This document shows, one piece after another, positions 11,720 through 22,800 of a stretch of 64,000 nt of DNA. The translations under genes and the position numbers were made by a program. This DNA is from Gongronella butleri (taxonomy: Eukaryota; Mucoromycota; Mucoromycetes; Mucorales; Cunninghamellaceae). The notes beneath the pieces are model-generated. The model saw nothing but the letters and a program-made list of their open reading frames with translations. It made no database searches and was not told the DNA's origin. The stretch is taken from the NCBI GenBank assembly GCA_025201375.1, contig JAIWZP010000052.1, forward strand, positions 145,016 through 209,015. Direction: 5' to 3'. Within the stretch, counting starts at the first letter, position 1. Every line of letters starts with the position of its first letter.

Positions 11720-11856
11720 CTTGCCTTTGATCTCATGTATAGTGCATTCAAATAAAGCCCCGTTTTAAAATGGTCACATGATTAATCATTTATGTGAAGA
11801 GCTATTTATTTAATCAAACGCCGACGACCAAGCAAGATTTGTAAAGTCTGTGCAAT
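11720..11856. promoter_or_regulatory. Shared divergent promoter with a 12-bp palindrome
   Basis: The 137-bp gap between the two element genes must hold both promoters. It contains a perfect palindrome ATGATTAATCAT (11778-11789) nested between TCAC (11774-11777) and GTGA (11794-11797), a likely binding site for a dimeric protein. That one of the two element proteins binds it is inference. Confidence 0.5.
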
Positions 11857-13539
11857 ATGATGACCAACACTATTGTAAACTCTTTCCTTTATGAACATTC
11901 CCAATACCTAAACGACCTTTATGGTATTGACTACACAGAAAATTATGACAAACTTTATGGATGGACAGATTTTACGAGCATTTTCGTTGACAGCATTATG
12001 CTATGGTGCGCCTTTGACACGAATTGTGACGTTACCCAAAAGATCAAGTTCTTCATGGGTATCATCAAGAGCTGCTTGTTATCTGCCTTTGAAAATCATC
12101 AGTTTCGCATAAAATATATCAGAAAAGGCATATGGCAGAGCTTTGATCTCGCATCTGAGGAAATGGAAATGCGTCAATCATGGAATGAAGTAGGTTACCT
12201 TGGTATTAATGTCACGTTTCATAATATTAGCTTGAATGACGTACTTCATTCCTTGCAACAAGAGGCTCTCGCAAGATTGCATGAAAATAGGGTCTTAATT
12301 CGAAGTATCGATGTGACAGTTGATTGCGCACGCATTTCGACGCGTAAAATCATCGAAAAATACCTCCTGTCACGCAATCTTGCCACCATATTTGATATTG
12401 TGAATGACCGACGAAAAACTGGTGATAACTGCATCTCTTACCTAGGCAAGTGTCCCCAATTGAACAACGCAAATACTCGTACGAAAATCTATAACAAGTT
12501 CATTCAGGCCTTGGAAAGCACGCAAGTTCTTCAGCTCCTAGGATCACGTCTCAGCCATCTTGTTGCCAGTCCAGATACCTCATCCATGGAAAGACTAAAG
12601 CGTTTTCTAGGTGCTGGATATACTCGTATCGAATTAACCATCTACGGCAGCACGCTCTTTGCTCCCACCTCATACGAACATGCAATGAACAACTTGCTGG
12701 ATGATCTTGCAGAATGCCCCACTTTCAATGTTCCCTTGTACGAGCAATGGCACAAGATTGTCGATAAGCTTTCCCAAGTTACTGCAGTGTACATCGAGAG
12801 TGCAGGTACTTTTGCTTACTGTCATTGGTGGAACTCACTTACAAGGCGAATGCAGGGTATTTGTAAAGATAAAATTAGCAGAGATAAACTTGAGTGCTTG
12901 TTAGCCAACTTCAGCTTCAACGACAGAATTATCCACTGCTTCTTTATTGAGCAAATCACTGCTGACACCACCGGTAACAATCACTCGTATGACGTTATTA
13001 AACACGAGCGTTACCAAAGAGCTGAAGGATGTAACGCCATGACGTTGGTACCTGGTCTGTCCAATTCCTTGTTTCCTTCCCGTAGTCGTCTTCAAATAGA
13101 AAATATCAGCATGTTTGCCGACGTTGGCCTTGATATCTATAAGAACATCTACATCGAGTGGCCTAACCATCGCCTGGAAAATTCTATCAATCGCAGTTTG
13201 GCGCCGTTGGTCAAGATAGAAGATTCCTTTAGCATGTTATCCTTGACCAATGCGCTCCCAGAGTCATTGATCGTCATAAACAGCCCTCAGGTATCATCAT
13301 ACAGAGCTGATTATTCATGTCTTGCCATTGGTGAAACTTACACTGTAAATAAGTATGGATACGCGTCGTTCAGAAATAAAACGTATCTACATCTGGTCCT
13401 CAATAATGGCATTGTGAAAGCACGCTGCAGCAGTGATGAATTGCAAGGAGTAATCGAAGCAAATATCGCTGGAAATGTAGTCTTTAGCTTTATTGTTACT
13501 CGCAAGGTAAAAAGAACCGTTTACGTTAATATCATCTGA
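11857..13539 (+). CDS. 560-aa element protein with motifs like replication-initiation (Rep) proteins
   Basis: Intact, intronless second gene of the element, starting at ATG 11857 and ending 5 bp before the right terminal repeat. I do not recognise it as a whole. The centre has a motif series seen in plasmid/phage replication-initiation factors of the Rep_trans type: LIRSIDVTVDC (D151, D156), CISYLGKC (195-197), RTKIYNKFIQALE (Y212, K214, E220) and GYTRIELTIYG (R257, E259), in the family's order and rough spacing. The catalytic assignment is unproven. Flanking regions (1-145 and 265-560) have no family I can name, and no Myb/trihelix domain is visible, although a Myb-like protein is the usual PIF/Harbinger partner. 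Alternatives are a DNA-binding accessory factor or a protein of unknown fold. Confidence 0.55.
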   Translation: MMTNTIVNSFLYEHSQYLNDLYGIDYTENYDKLYGWTDFTSIFVDSIMLWCAFDTNCDVTQKIKFFMGIIKSCLLSAFENHQFRIKYIRKGIWQSFDLASEEMEMRQSWNEVGYLGINVTFHNISLNDVLHSLQQEALARLHENRVLIRSIDVTVDCARISTRKIIEKYLLSRNLATIFDIVNDRRKTGDNCISYLGKCPQLNNANTRTKIYNKFIQALESTQVLQLLGSRLSHLVASPDTSSMERLKRFLGAGYTRIELTIYGSTLFAPTSYEHAMNNLLDDLAECPTFNVPLYEQWHKIVDKLSQVTAVYIESAGTFAYCHWWNSLTRRMQGICKDKISRDKLECLLANFSFNDRIIHCFFIEQITADTTGNNHSYDVIKHERYQRAEGCNAMTLVPGLSNSLFPSRSRLQIENISMFADVGLDIYKNIYIEWPNHRLENSINRSLAPLVKIEDSFSMLSLTNALPESLIVINSPQVSSYRADYSCLAIGETYTVNKYGYASFRNKTYLHLVLNNGIVKARCSSDELQGVIEANIAGNVVFSFIVTRKVKRTVYVNII

Positions 13540-13546
13540 TGCTGTA

Positions 13547-13789
13547 GGCGATCGGGCAAGTCTTTTTGTTCAAAATTTGTCTAATTGTTTAAAACGCGTC
13601 TAGATAATCATTTGCAAACCAATTAATTACGTAATCGGGACCGAAGCAAAGACACGGGTATAAGGCCACAGTGTCTTCCCGGGAGACAATGTTCAGTGCA
13701 ATTAAAAAGACTTTAAAGGCATAGATGTCCTATAAAATAAATGTTGATCTATCATACTAAGCACAGGCAACCAATTATGACCGACCTCC
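13547..13789 (+). repeat. Right direct terminal repeat of the 10-13.8 kb element
   Basis: Same 243-bp sequence and orientation as 10013-10255, with A instead of G in the palindrome (AATTACGTAATC). The AAGACAC/GTGTCTT stem is at 13649-13655 and 13671-13677. It ends at the CTA flank. Confidence 0.92.
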
Positions 13790-13792
13790 CTA

Positions 13793-14810
13793 GACACCAG
13801 CGCTTTTAGAGTCATCTCATTAGATGCTTTGATCCCCTCTTCTTGTTAAGCAAATCTGTAATAAAAATCGGGGGTTGACTTGACGGATCGCGAGGAAATG
13901 GTGATCTAAGTCAAATTTTAGTAGAAACTGGAATTTCTAGACCAGTTTAGGTCTTAGGTCAGTGAAACTGGTCTTACAGTATTTAACAGAGAATCAAATT
14001 CTACATTTTTATCACCGCAAGTTTGCCGTGGGTTGCTTTGTTCGTTTCCGAGAAAATAAATTGGGATTGAAATATTAAATTTGGCGCCACAAGTGTACAA
14101 ATATTGCACATCGCTCGGCTTTGCTGGGCTGAGACAAACTGGCCCTCGCGCGCGTCTTGTTCGGTTTGTAAATTTTCAGCATGATCGAATGAAAATTTAG
14201 CGCGCCAGGGCCGAAATTGTGAATTTCTAGAGAAATATCATCGATTTTCTCGTCAACGGCCTGATCAAACCCCGGTTCTTATTATTTTGTTTCCGTGAAG
14301 TACTGTATGTACCGGTAAGTCTACATTATACGACGGTAGTATCCTAAATACTACATTGGCCTTTTGAGTGCACTTGGCTTTGCGTTCTTGATGCTTTGAC
14401 AGACGTTCTAGAGGTAATTGATGATTCTAATAAATCGCAGCATGGTGAAGTCTGAAATGCACTTCAGATTGCTGCATTTTGAGCACTCAGCGTTTTGCAC
14501 AGATTTCGCCCTGTCATTGCAGTTTCTGCTCTAATACAGGTGCCTCAAAAATCGCTCAATTCGTAATTCTGTTCCGCGTTGCCGATGTAAAATTTGATTT
14601 AGAATCGAATAAAGTTTTCACACGGTGTCCGTTAACTTAATAAAATTTCGAGATAATCGCACTTTACGCGATTTTACAGTATATCACACAATTTAATGTT
14701 CTAGGCGTACAGTATTTGATCCCGGAAAATTCAACATAGGCCAAATTTGGGATCAGATGAGCATCAAGTTTCTGATGAGAATGCGCCAGTTTCATGATGG
14801 ATGTAAAAAA
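13793..14810. repeat. Repeat island 1, continued: module shared with 55 kb
   Basis: About 13805-14295 is a diverged direct copy of about 54975-55405 (landmark AATAAAAATCGGGGGTTGAC and the string following it; CTCGTCAACGGCC near the end of both). The rest is AT-rich with no coding ORF. Confidence 0.65.
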
Positions 14811-14814
14811 TGGG

Positions 14815-16110
14815 GTAAAATCACCAACATTTGGTCTCGCACAGCGGTAACGGCTAAGCGCCCCAACGCGTGAGACGCCTCAAATGAATCAGTAAGCAAA
14901 CGCGGTGAAAGCGCTTGTGATTTGGAGACGATATCGCGTCAAGTTCTCGGCGAGTTAGCTTTCAGGAGTGCTTTGACCCTGCTTTGGCCCTGATTTTACA
15001 TAAAATGCATTTTCTTAGGACCGAGTGATCCGATTCACAAAAAAAATTGGAATCGTTGAATTTTTGAGTCGACGTTTCATCGGTCTAAATTTTGGGCCAG
15101 ATGGTGGGCCTCATCGGGAGAAACGGGTAAAATATTGTTTTGCGCTGGGGTTTACACTAGCAAACACAAATCTTGCGATTTCTCAGGACTGAGTGATCCG
15201 ATACATTTGCGAAACAATTCAACACCTTTGAAAAATTGGGTCTACGCTACCATCATTTGATCCAGATCTTGGGCCAGAGGAGCAAGTACAGTATCATTTG
15301 AGGGAGCGCCAGATCCATAGCCGTAAAGGGGAGTAAAATCACCAACATTTGGTCTCGTACGGTGGCTACAGCTGAGCGCCCCGACGCGTGAGTCACCTCA
15401 AATGCATTAGTGAGCAAACGCGGTGAAATTGCTTGTGGTTTGGAGATATCGCGTCAATTTTACGGCGAGTTAGCCTTCAGGGATCGTTTTGGTTCTGATT
15501 TGGCTCTAATTTTACACAAAATGCATTTTCTCAAGATTGAGCTATCCGATCCCTGGAAAAGCTTGAACCCATTGAAGTTTTGAGTCGGTTATCCAGTGGT
15601 CTAAATTTGGCGCCATGTAGTCAGGCTCATCGGGAGGAACTCGCATAATATTATTTGGCGCTAGGTTTTCTCTAGCAAACACGAATCTCGCGATTTCTCG
15701 AGACTGAGTGATCTGATCCGCTAAAAAAATTAACACCGCTGGAGACTTGGGTCTACCATTAGCTGGTCCAAATTTGGGGTCAGATAAGCAAGTTTCTGAG
15801 TAAGTGCCAAATTCATTGGCATAAAGGTAAAACCACCTCCATTTGGTGTCGTACCACGGCGACGGCTGAGCACCCCGACACGCGACGCACTCAAATGAAT
15901 CAGCGAGCAAACGCGCGCGGTAAAAGCGCTTATGGTTTTGGGACATCGCGTCGATTCCTCGGCGAGTTAGACTTCAGGGGTCGTTTTGGCCCTGACTTTG
16001 TGCAATACAGTATGCATTTTCTCACGACTGAGTGATCCGATCTTTGAAAAAAAACTTGACATCGTTGAAATTTTGTGTAAATTATGCGTCCTCTAGCTCA
16101 AATATAGGAC
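14815..16110 (+). repeat. Diverged tandem array, unit about 515 bp, about 2.5 copies
   Basis: Copies begin near 14815, 15330 and 15830 (the last truncated near 16110). Each opens with a version of AAATCACCAACATTTGGTCTCG, continues through AGCAAACGCGGTGAAA and GGCGAGTTAG, and carries ACTGAGTGATCCGAT. The 134-codon minus ORF inside it (15542-15946) is an accident of the repeat. A partial unit also occurs at about 30600-30830. Confidence 0.75.
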
Positions 16111-16152
16111 CATATGAACCGGCTCCAGAGTGCGCGCCCTATTTGACCCTGT

Positions 16153-16189
<37 letters not shown>

Positions 16190-17408
16190 ATTCAACGCAG
16201 AATTTGACACATGCTTGCGCTTGTAAACGCCTACATACGCCATGTCAATGTTGGCATCTCTTGCAGCAGACTCTCGTTTGGGTTTCCTCTCGTCAAAAAT
16301 CAAAAGGGTGCCCTATTTTGCGCGTTTCGGAGTTTGGCCGACTTTTTGCTTATGTTGCATACCGTGTCGACGCGTCGCCCAGCTAGGCGGAGATTAATTT
16401 TTGCGCGTAGTTCACGTGTCGTGTCAAATAAACGATGGTCAATCAGAATGTTACCGGCAACAGAACGACGATTTGAGTAGATTTGTTGCTTTTTAGGTTA
16501 CTGGTCAATGAGCCTGCAGCTTTTACAATATCGAGCAAATGATTCCTAGGTCCTATCATAGCATTCTCGTTCAAAGGAACCCACCCGCGTCGATCTGCGA
16601 TCAGTGAATGGTGCGCCATGTCGCTTTCCAAAATCACAGATTTTCCAAAAGGTACAGTCGAGGACAAAAAAATGGAGAAATTTAGGTCCTCCGATTGCGA
16701 GGCCATTGCACTATATGGTGAAGCATCGTAATCACTAAAAATGTATCAAAAACCAGGTGTCCCTTGGCTGGTTTTCGCGTGACACGCGATTAAGGGCCAA
16801 TTTTCGTGACAAGGCTAGTTCAACGAAAAGTGCATGTATCTCCGAAAAAAAAAAAAACGCACCATCAAGAAGAGCACGACTTGCTGCGTGTTTTGCCATT
16901 GGTGATCAATGAAAAAAAAAAAAAAGCATTTTTTTTGCCATTTTTATCACTATTTCAAAGCCATAGGCATTTTTCAACACAGGAAATCTCCCGTCGTGTG
17001 CACAGCTATGCGTGCCTGTTTCTACTTTATTCATGAAGCTGCTCGTATCTTGCTGGTGGGCGCATATGCGCGGTTCTATGGACGACTCAAGGGTCCAAAA
17101 ATGACATTATTCGGAGGCGTGAAACGCGGGAAAAATGCGAATTTTCTTTGTTTAGAGAGGAATCGCAAAATGTGAAGCGAATGCGCGTGGTCTCGTCTGA
17201 CAAAAGACTTGAAGCAGATCAAGTCGGGCCTGTTGCGACATTCCCACTAGCTGAAAAAATTGCCATTGCAATGTGAATTTATGCAAACTTTTTATTTTTT
17301 ATTTTTGAGCGTCATGCGTGGAATCGAAAGAGATAAAAGTCGCCATAATGTAATTTTATAAGGGTATGGGTTTAAATGGGAATCCTAGATAATTGATTGT
17401 TGCGAGTC
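16111..17408. repeat. Repeat-derived non-coding stretch
   Basis: Contains an A tract near 16160 and a module (about 16440-17100) related to 43220-43970 and 55440-56170 (for example CACAGATTTTCCAAAAGGTA and TTGGCTGGTTTTCGCGTGAC). No supported gene. Confidence 0.55.
17291..17296 (-). terminator. Candidate poly(A) signal of the F-box/WD40 gene
   Basis: TTTATT on the plus strand (AATAAA on the minus), about 110 bp beyond the stop codon. Confidence 0.35.
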
Positions 17409-19420
17409 TCACTCGTGTGCCACGCCGGTGTGCGCGTAATTCCACATGTGAGCAATGCCATTGATGGAGACGAGGAGCGCCGACCACGAGAGCGCAATGG
17501 CGTTGACGGGATGCTCGAGTATACGTGAGTAAATGCATTCGCCGGTGGCGACAGACCAGATGCGCACGGACCGGTCTTTTGCGCCTGTGGCAATGCGCAG
17601 GCCATCGGATGCCATGCATGTAATGTGGTCGACGTGGCCAAAAAGCGTGCGCAGGCATTGGCCTGTTTCCAGGTCCCACAGGCGCACGGTGTGGTCCTGG
17701 CTGCAAGAAAGTGCCAGCGGCAGCAGGGCACGCGACAAATTTGTCGACTTTGGTGTATTTTCTTGGTCGGGTGATGGCAATGCGGTTAAAACGGCCGTGT
17801 CATCATAATGTTGGTTGTGTAAAAGGTCGCGCGGCACGAGTGCGACCTTGTTGATCGGCGCGTGATGGCCGGTGAGGACGCGTACACATTGATTATCGAG
17901 CCATACACGGATAGAGGCGTCATCGCCGGCGGAAATGATGACACGTGTTGGAGAGGAGGTCAAAGCACGATCCAGGATGTCGACGGAGCGAACGGGGCCA
18001 TCGTGGCCAGCGAGCAAGGTGCTGTGGCCAGAGGCAAAGTCCCAAACACGCAAAGTGTGATCGATTGCGCCAGTGACAAGCACATTGGATGCGAATTTCA
18101 ACGCCGTCAAGGGCGCGTGGTGGCCGACGAGGGTGCGGATGTTCACGCCGCGGTGCCAGTCCCAAATGGACACGCTGTGATTGGTGTGGCCAACAATTAA
18201 CTTGTTTTCGTCGAATTGAAGGCACGCCAATTCGGACGGCATGACCAGGACGCGCATCAAGGGATGATCCTGTTGCTGCTGCTGGTTATGCTGATGGTGC
18301 AGCAGGGGCTTTGAATCGTGTTTGTAGACGTGGATCGTCCGATCCGCATAGCCAATCATGTAAACGCCAATGGGATCGCAAAAGGCCATGCAGATCACGC
18401 CATCCTTGGGTGCGCGCTCGTCACCACTGGGCTGCTCGTCATTTTTGGGAGGTTGGTCGTCGGCGTTGTGTTCGGGGAGATCGACGAGCGTGTCTTTGTA
18501 GCGGTGATGGCGCCAATTCCTCTCAACAAGCATTCCGTCGCGATACAGCGTCTTCCATGAGCGTATCCTGTGGTCGGTATGATTGTTAGAAGGGTGTTTT
18601 GCGTGCCGCGTGCTGTTTGTTGCGTGTCGGGTGTTTCTTTTTTTGGCAATTCCGCGGTGGTGGCCATTTGCTGGCTCATTTGCAGCCATTCGCGATAATG
18701 GGAGGCCGTGCAGCGCCTTTTTAAGGAGACGTGCTGGTGGTGGTGGTGTTGGTGGTGCAAGATGGCGAGACGGCTCCAGCAGCCATGGTGCACATGCCAA
18801 AGCCCAGCCGCACCGCAAACAATGGCGGCCAATATGCTGCTGACAGAGGCTATGCCAGAGCGTCTCGTCATTTGCCATGCGCTGCCAAGCACGCGACACT
18901 TGCGCAACTTGGCACAGTGTAATCGCATCCAAGTAGCTAAAAATTTCAAGTGACACATGCCTGGAGTGTGATCACATGGCAAAAAAAGAAGAAAAAAGAA
19001 AAAAAAGGAGAAACGGGCTCTGTCAATCAATTTTGTCGGTGATGATGCCATGCCTCTTTTTTTTTTCTATTTTGTTTTTGTTGGCGACCCCCCTCCCCAA
19101 TAGGTTTGTACCTCGGAAGCACGGCAACAAAGTCGATTTTCAGCAGCGGCTGTAGAGATTCGTAGATAAAGGACAATTGGGGCATACAGCACGCGGAAAG
19201 AATGCCCTTGAGCATCAATTGCCTCTGATTCTGCGGCGCGGCGGCAAACAGCGACCAAATATGCTGAATGGACGCGCCATCAACGGATGACAAGCGTTCT
19301 AGGGACTTTTTTCCAATAACTGTGAGTCAAAGCGTGAAACATCGAATGAGATGGACGTACCAAATCAAATGGAGGGTCATGACGTTTCTTGGCAAGGTCC
19401 TTGCGATGCCGATAACACCT
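17409..19420 (-). CDS. F-box/WD40 ubiquitin-ligase adaptor of the Met30/Pof1/SconB type (start exon not resolved)
   Basis: Substrate receptor of an SCF ubiquitin ligase (family knowledge). Exons read on the minus strand: 19420-19361, 19305-19112 and 18960-17409 (introns 55 and 151 nt), 601 visible residues. The first visible exon encodes CYRHRKDLAKKR, a Met30/Pof1 N-terminal signature. The second holds the pre-F-box dimerisation-type helix (SIQHIWSLFAAAP, LSFIYESLQPLLKIDF). The F-box spans the 151-nt intron (VAVLPR/HVSLEIFSYLD). The NWRHHRY linker is followed by a poorly conserved first WD blade, a His/Gln-rich insert and about six clear WD repeats ending near the C terminus. The initiator exon should lie upstream in 19430-19800 but I could not join one in phase. 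Sulfur-regulation specificity is an inference from the closest family. Confidence 0.75.
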
Positions 19421-19634
19421 CTGAGTGGGCGAGGACATGTGTCAAGGGGGTCAAGTCGATTGAAGAAAAAACAAGAAAAACAAGCAAAAAAGAAAAAGAA
19501 AAACTTTAAAAAACGAACCAAGGGAGAAATCCATAGGCATGTCAATTGCGTGCTGCTTGCAGCGCGTAAAAAAGGAAATTGTCAAAGGAGCAAAAGCATG
19601 GCTTTGGAACAATCAAGCTTCGTGGCACCTGTCT

Positions 19635-19640
19635 TTTATT
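19635..19640 (-). terminator. Candidate poly(A) signal of the Na+/H+ antiporter gene
   Basis: TTTATT on the plus strand, about 170 bp past the antiporter stop codon on the minus strand. Confidence 0.35.
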
Positions 19641-19806
19641 GATGTCATACAAGTTAAAATACGCAAAAAAAGGGACGAGGTTGGAAGGGGAAGTGCCAGG
19701 GGGGTTTGGCCAAGTATGTAGCAAGGGAATGCAGTTTAAAATAGACAAAATGAAATGGCAAAATAATCGACAAAACGAATAAAATGACTCTTTTTTTTTT
19801 TTAAAT

Positions 19807-22800
19807 CTACAGCTGCGGCTGCCTCTCATTGTGGTCAGAGGTGATGGTGGATTTAGTGGTGTGTTCAGACGATCGACGGGGTTGTCTGACTGTTGGGGGC
19901 GAAAGTTGCATCTCCAACACGCCAGGGGCTAGGATGGAAGGTGGTTGTGGTGTTTGTGCCTCCTGAGCACGAGGCGTAGCGGCACTGGCTGGCGCCGCAC
20001 GCTTAAAAAAATAATGGCGTAATCCCTGAGAGGAATGGTGCCTCGTGGTCGCGTCGTCGTCGTGTGCCGTTGAGGCGTCTTTATCTTTTTGCAGGTCAGG
20101 TGCACGTCTCAACGGTGAATGCTTGTTGATCCAAGACATGAGGCTGGGGGTATCGTGCGCTGGATCGTTTTCGTCCTCTTCTTGCCTTTGGAGATGCTCG
20201 TGCGGATGGCGCTGAGGTGACTTGGACAAGGTGGACAGATTCGTGTGCGATAAATTGCGTGGCTTGATCGGTTCCACAAAGCGGATGCCTTGTGTTTCAA
20301 TGGTGGCCGAGCTCCCTCGGCGGCGCGTCTTGTGACGCGCCAAGTAGATGGTTGGCGGGCTATACATGCCGGTCGGCACGCGCAGAGTCGCATCCATGTT
20401 CTCGGAAGACGTGTCTTTTTTCGTCTTTTCCTTTTCGTCCTCGTGGATCGTGTGTTCCTCGACTGTGCGCATGTACCCAAGTGACGGCACGTCATTGATA
20501 TCATTTTCCAAGGTCACGGACACGCGCGGCTGGTGTGCCGGTGGTGCAAGCATGGAATTGTCGTCATTGTTGGGCAAATAGTCCTCCTCGGCAAGATCAT
20601 CGTCCAAATCCATTTGAATGACCTTGGCATCCAGCGGCATGGGCGCGCCTGAAGCCGTCTTTTCTTGCCAATGGCGGTGGATCGTGTTAAAAAGCGTATT
20701 TCGCTGCAGCTCCGTCATGGACGGCGGCTGCTTTTGCTGATTGTGGTAGTGGTGCAGCAAATCATCCTCGCTGCGCCGGTGTTGGAATTTTGGCAGGTGC
20801 AGCACCTGGCTGGCATTGCTACCAATGCTTGTAATGGACAATGTTCGCGATCGGATGCGCTTTCCAAGCTTGAACAGTGGAATTGTCGTGCCATGCACGA
20901 GCACGGACGATAACACAATGAACAGTACAACCGGATTGATCACCTGGATCGACACGGGCAGCGGCTGCCCCGCGTACACATGCTCCAGCTCCTCTTTGGC
21001 GATTTTTGACAAAAACACGGCTCCGACGCCCATGGGGCCAAACCATCCGCTAAATGCAGCCTCCCGGTACGTCTTGATGGACGGCATCGCTGGCTTGAGG
21101 AGCAACACAATCGGCAGACGACGGAAAAGTAAAATCATAATGGCAAGCACCACCAATCTCCAAGGCGCAAGCCCAATGCTCGCATTGGTGAATTCACTCC
21201 ATGGCTATGAATACACCCAATCGCGTATCATAAAAAAAACCGCGTCAATAGACCAATTCAAACATAAAAGAAAATGTGCTGTGGGCTTACAATGATGGCG
21301 CCAATGTATACAAAAATAGCCAAATTCAGCATCATGTCAATCACTTCTTGGAAATGCGCTTCCTCAGTCTCCTTTCGAAACCACGCATCCCAGGAAAAGG
21401 CATTGCCTGCCACAAAGCACGCCAACACGTCATCGCTGCCGGAGAAACCGGTCATGCTCATGAGAAACAGCTAAAAAACGTTAAAAAAGAGAACCGTGAG
21501 CGCCGAAAACTCGTGTGGCGGCCATGACGCGTGCCTTTTTTTTTTCCCATTTCACTTACAGCTAGAGCAATTGCAAATGACAAAAAAGAAGGTTTGTCGA
21601 TCAAATGGCTAGAATGAGAAGAACGAAAAAGAAAGCGCATCACGCAAAAGGGTCAGTCGTCGCAGCTGCATGAATGTTGCGTCCGGAAAAGGAAGGCTCG
21701 TGTCACGTTTGCCCGGAGCGGCGAGAAATGGAAGCATTTCTTACTGTTTTTCGGACCATTGCAGGATTTTTCGAGCCAGGTAGCCGACAACGACACCAAT
21801 GACACATGAAAGCACAATCTGAAAGAGGCATGTCACGTATATCCACTTGCCAACGGCCACGCCCACGGTATCCTCGCCAATTAAAAAGATGGCAAGGAAC
21901 AAAAAAGGAAATCCCATGCCATCATTCGCGCCGCTGATTCATGCAAGATTCAAAAAAAAAAAAAAAGATGAGACGACTCGCCCCTTGTTTTTCCTCCCCT
22001 ATTCAGTTTTTAAACGTGGATCGTGCCCTACCTTTCGGCCGAAAGTGCATTGCGGATATGCGCAGGCACATGCTTTTCCGCAAAACGACCCTTGACAACC
22101 GAATTGGCCAGCACCTAAAAGCAAAAAAAAAAAAAAAAAAAAAGCATGCGTGTCCTTGGCATCAGCATAAATCCCTTGCCCCTGGTTTTATCTTGCAAAA
22201 AGATTTTACCGGATCAGTGGGACACACACATGCCGCAATCACCAAGGATTCAAGCTACAAAAAAAATAGAGTCAATGGGATGTGTGTGTGTTTTTTTTCT
22301 CTGCGACAAACTTACGTAGCTGATGGGCGGGATCAATGCCCAGATGAACATGCCACTGATGAGCCACATAAATATCATGACCGGCAGCAAAAACATCAGC
22401 ATGGTGAGCCATTCCTTTTTAAAATAATGCCTGCCATTGGAAAAAAAAGGGCTTTTGTGTGAGTGGAAATCGTGCAGAAAAAATCATGCTACAATCCTTA
22501 CTTTGGCAATTCAATCCCGACAGCCATCACCTTTTTTTTTTTTTTTTTTTGCGAAAAAAAAGACAGATCAGACGCGCTTTTTGCTCGATTTTTGCTTGAA
22601 GCTATTTTTTTTACCTGGATGGCAATGATGCAGCGCGTCAGCTGCTTGGTGATTTCATCATGGTCCTGCCATGTGTAGGGGTTGATTGCATTGGTCACCA
22701 AGGGTCCCGACAAGATGCCAATGACAAGCGCGACAACTCGAAAAAAAAAGAAATGGGTCGCAGTGTGAGCCGTCTACGTGCTTTTTTTTCCGACCGCCAC

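Larger units (their letters stand above)
10013..13789. mobile_element. Two-gene DDE transposon with 243-bp direct terminal repeats
   Basis: A 3777-bp element bounded by an imperfect 12-bp terminal inverted repeat (GGCGATCGGGCA at the left; the complement of the right end reads GGAGGTCGGTCA, 9 of 12 identical). It is flanked by CTA on both sides (10010-10012 and 13790-13792), a 3-bp duplication as expected for PIF/Harbinger elements. It also has 243-bp direct repeats at both ends (10013-10255 and 13547-13789) with one mismatch seen, which suggests a recent insertion or gene conversion. Two long divergent ORFs face outwards from a shared 137-bp promoter: a DDE transposase with chromodomain (minus) and a 560-aa protein (plus). 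There is no reverse transcriptase, integrase, gag or protease, so it is not an LTR retrotransposon despite the outline. It sits inside an older repeat island. Confidence 0.8.

Noticed and set aside
10013..13789. LTR retrotransposon interpretation
   Set aside because: The direct repeats suggest it, but both ORFs lack reverse transcriptase, RNase H, integrase, protease and gag features. The ends are not TG...CA, and the coding genes are divergent.
15542..15946. 134-codon minus-strand ORF in the tandem array
   Set aside because: It spans a boundary between diverged repeat copies and is not kept open in the sister copies; no family resemblance.
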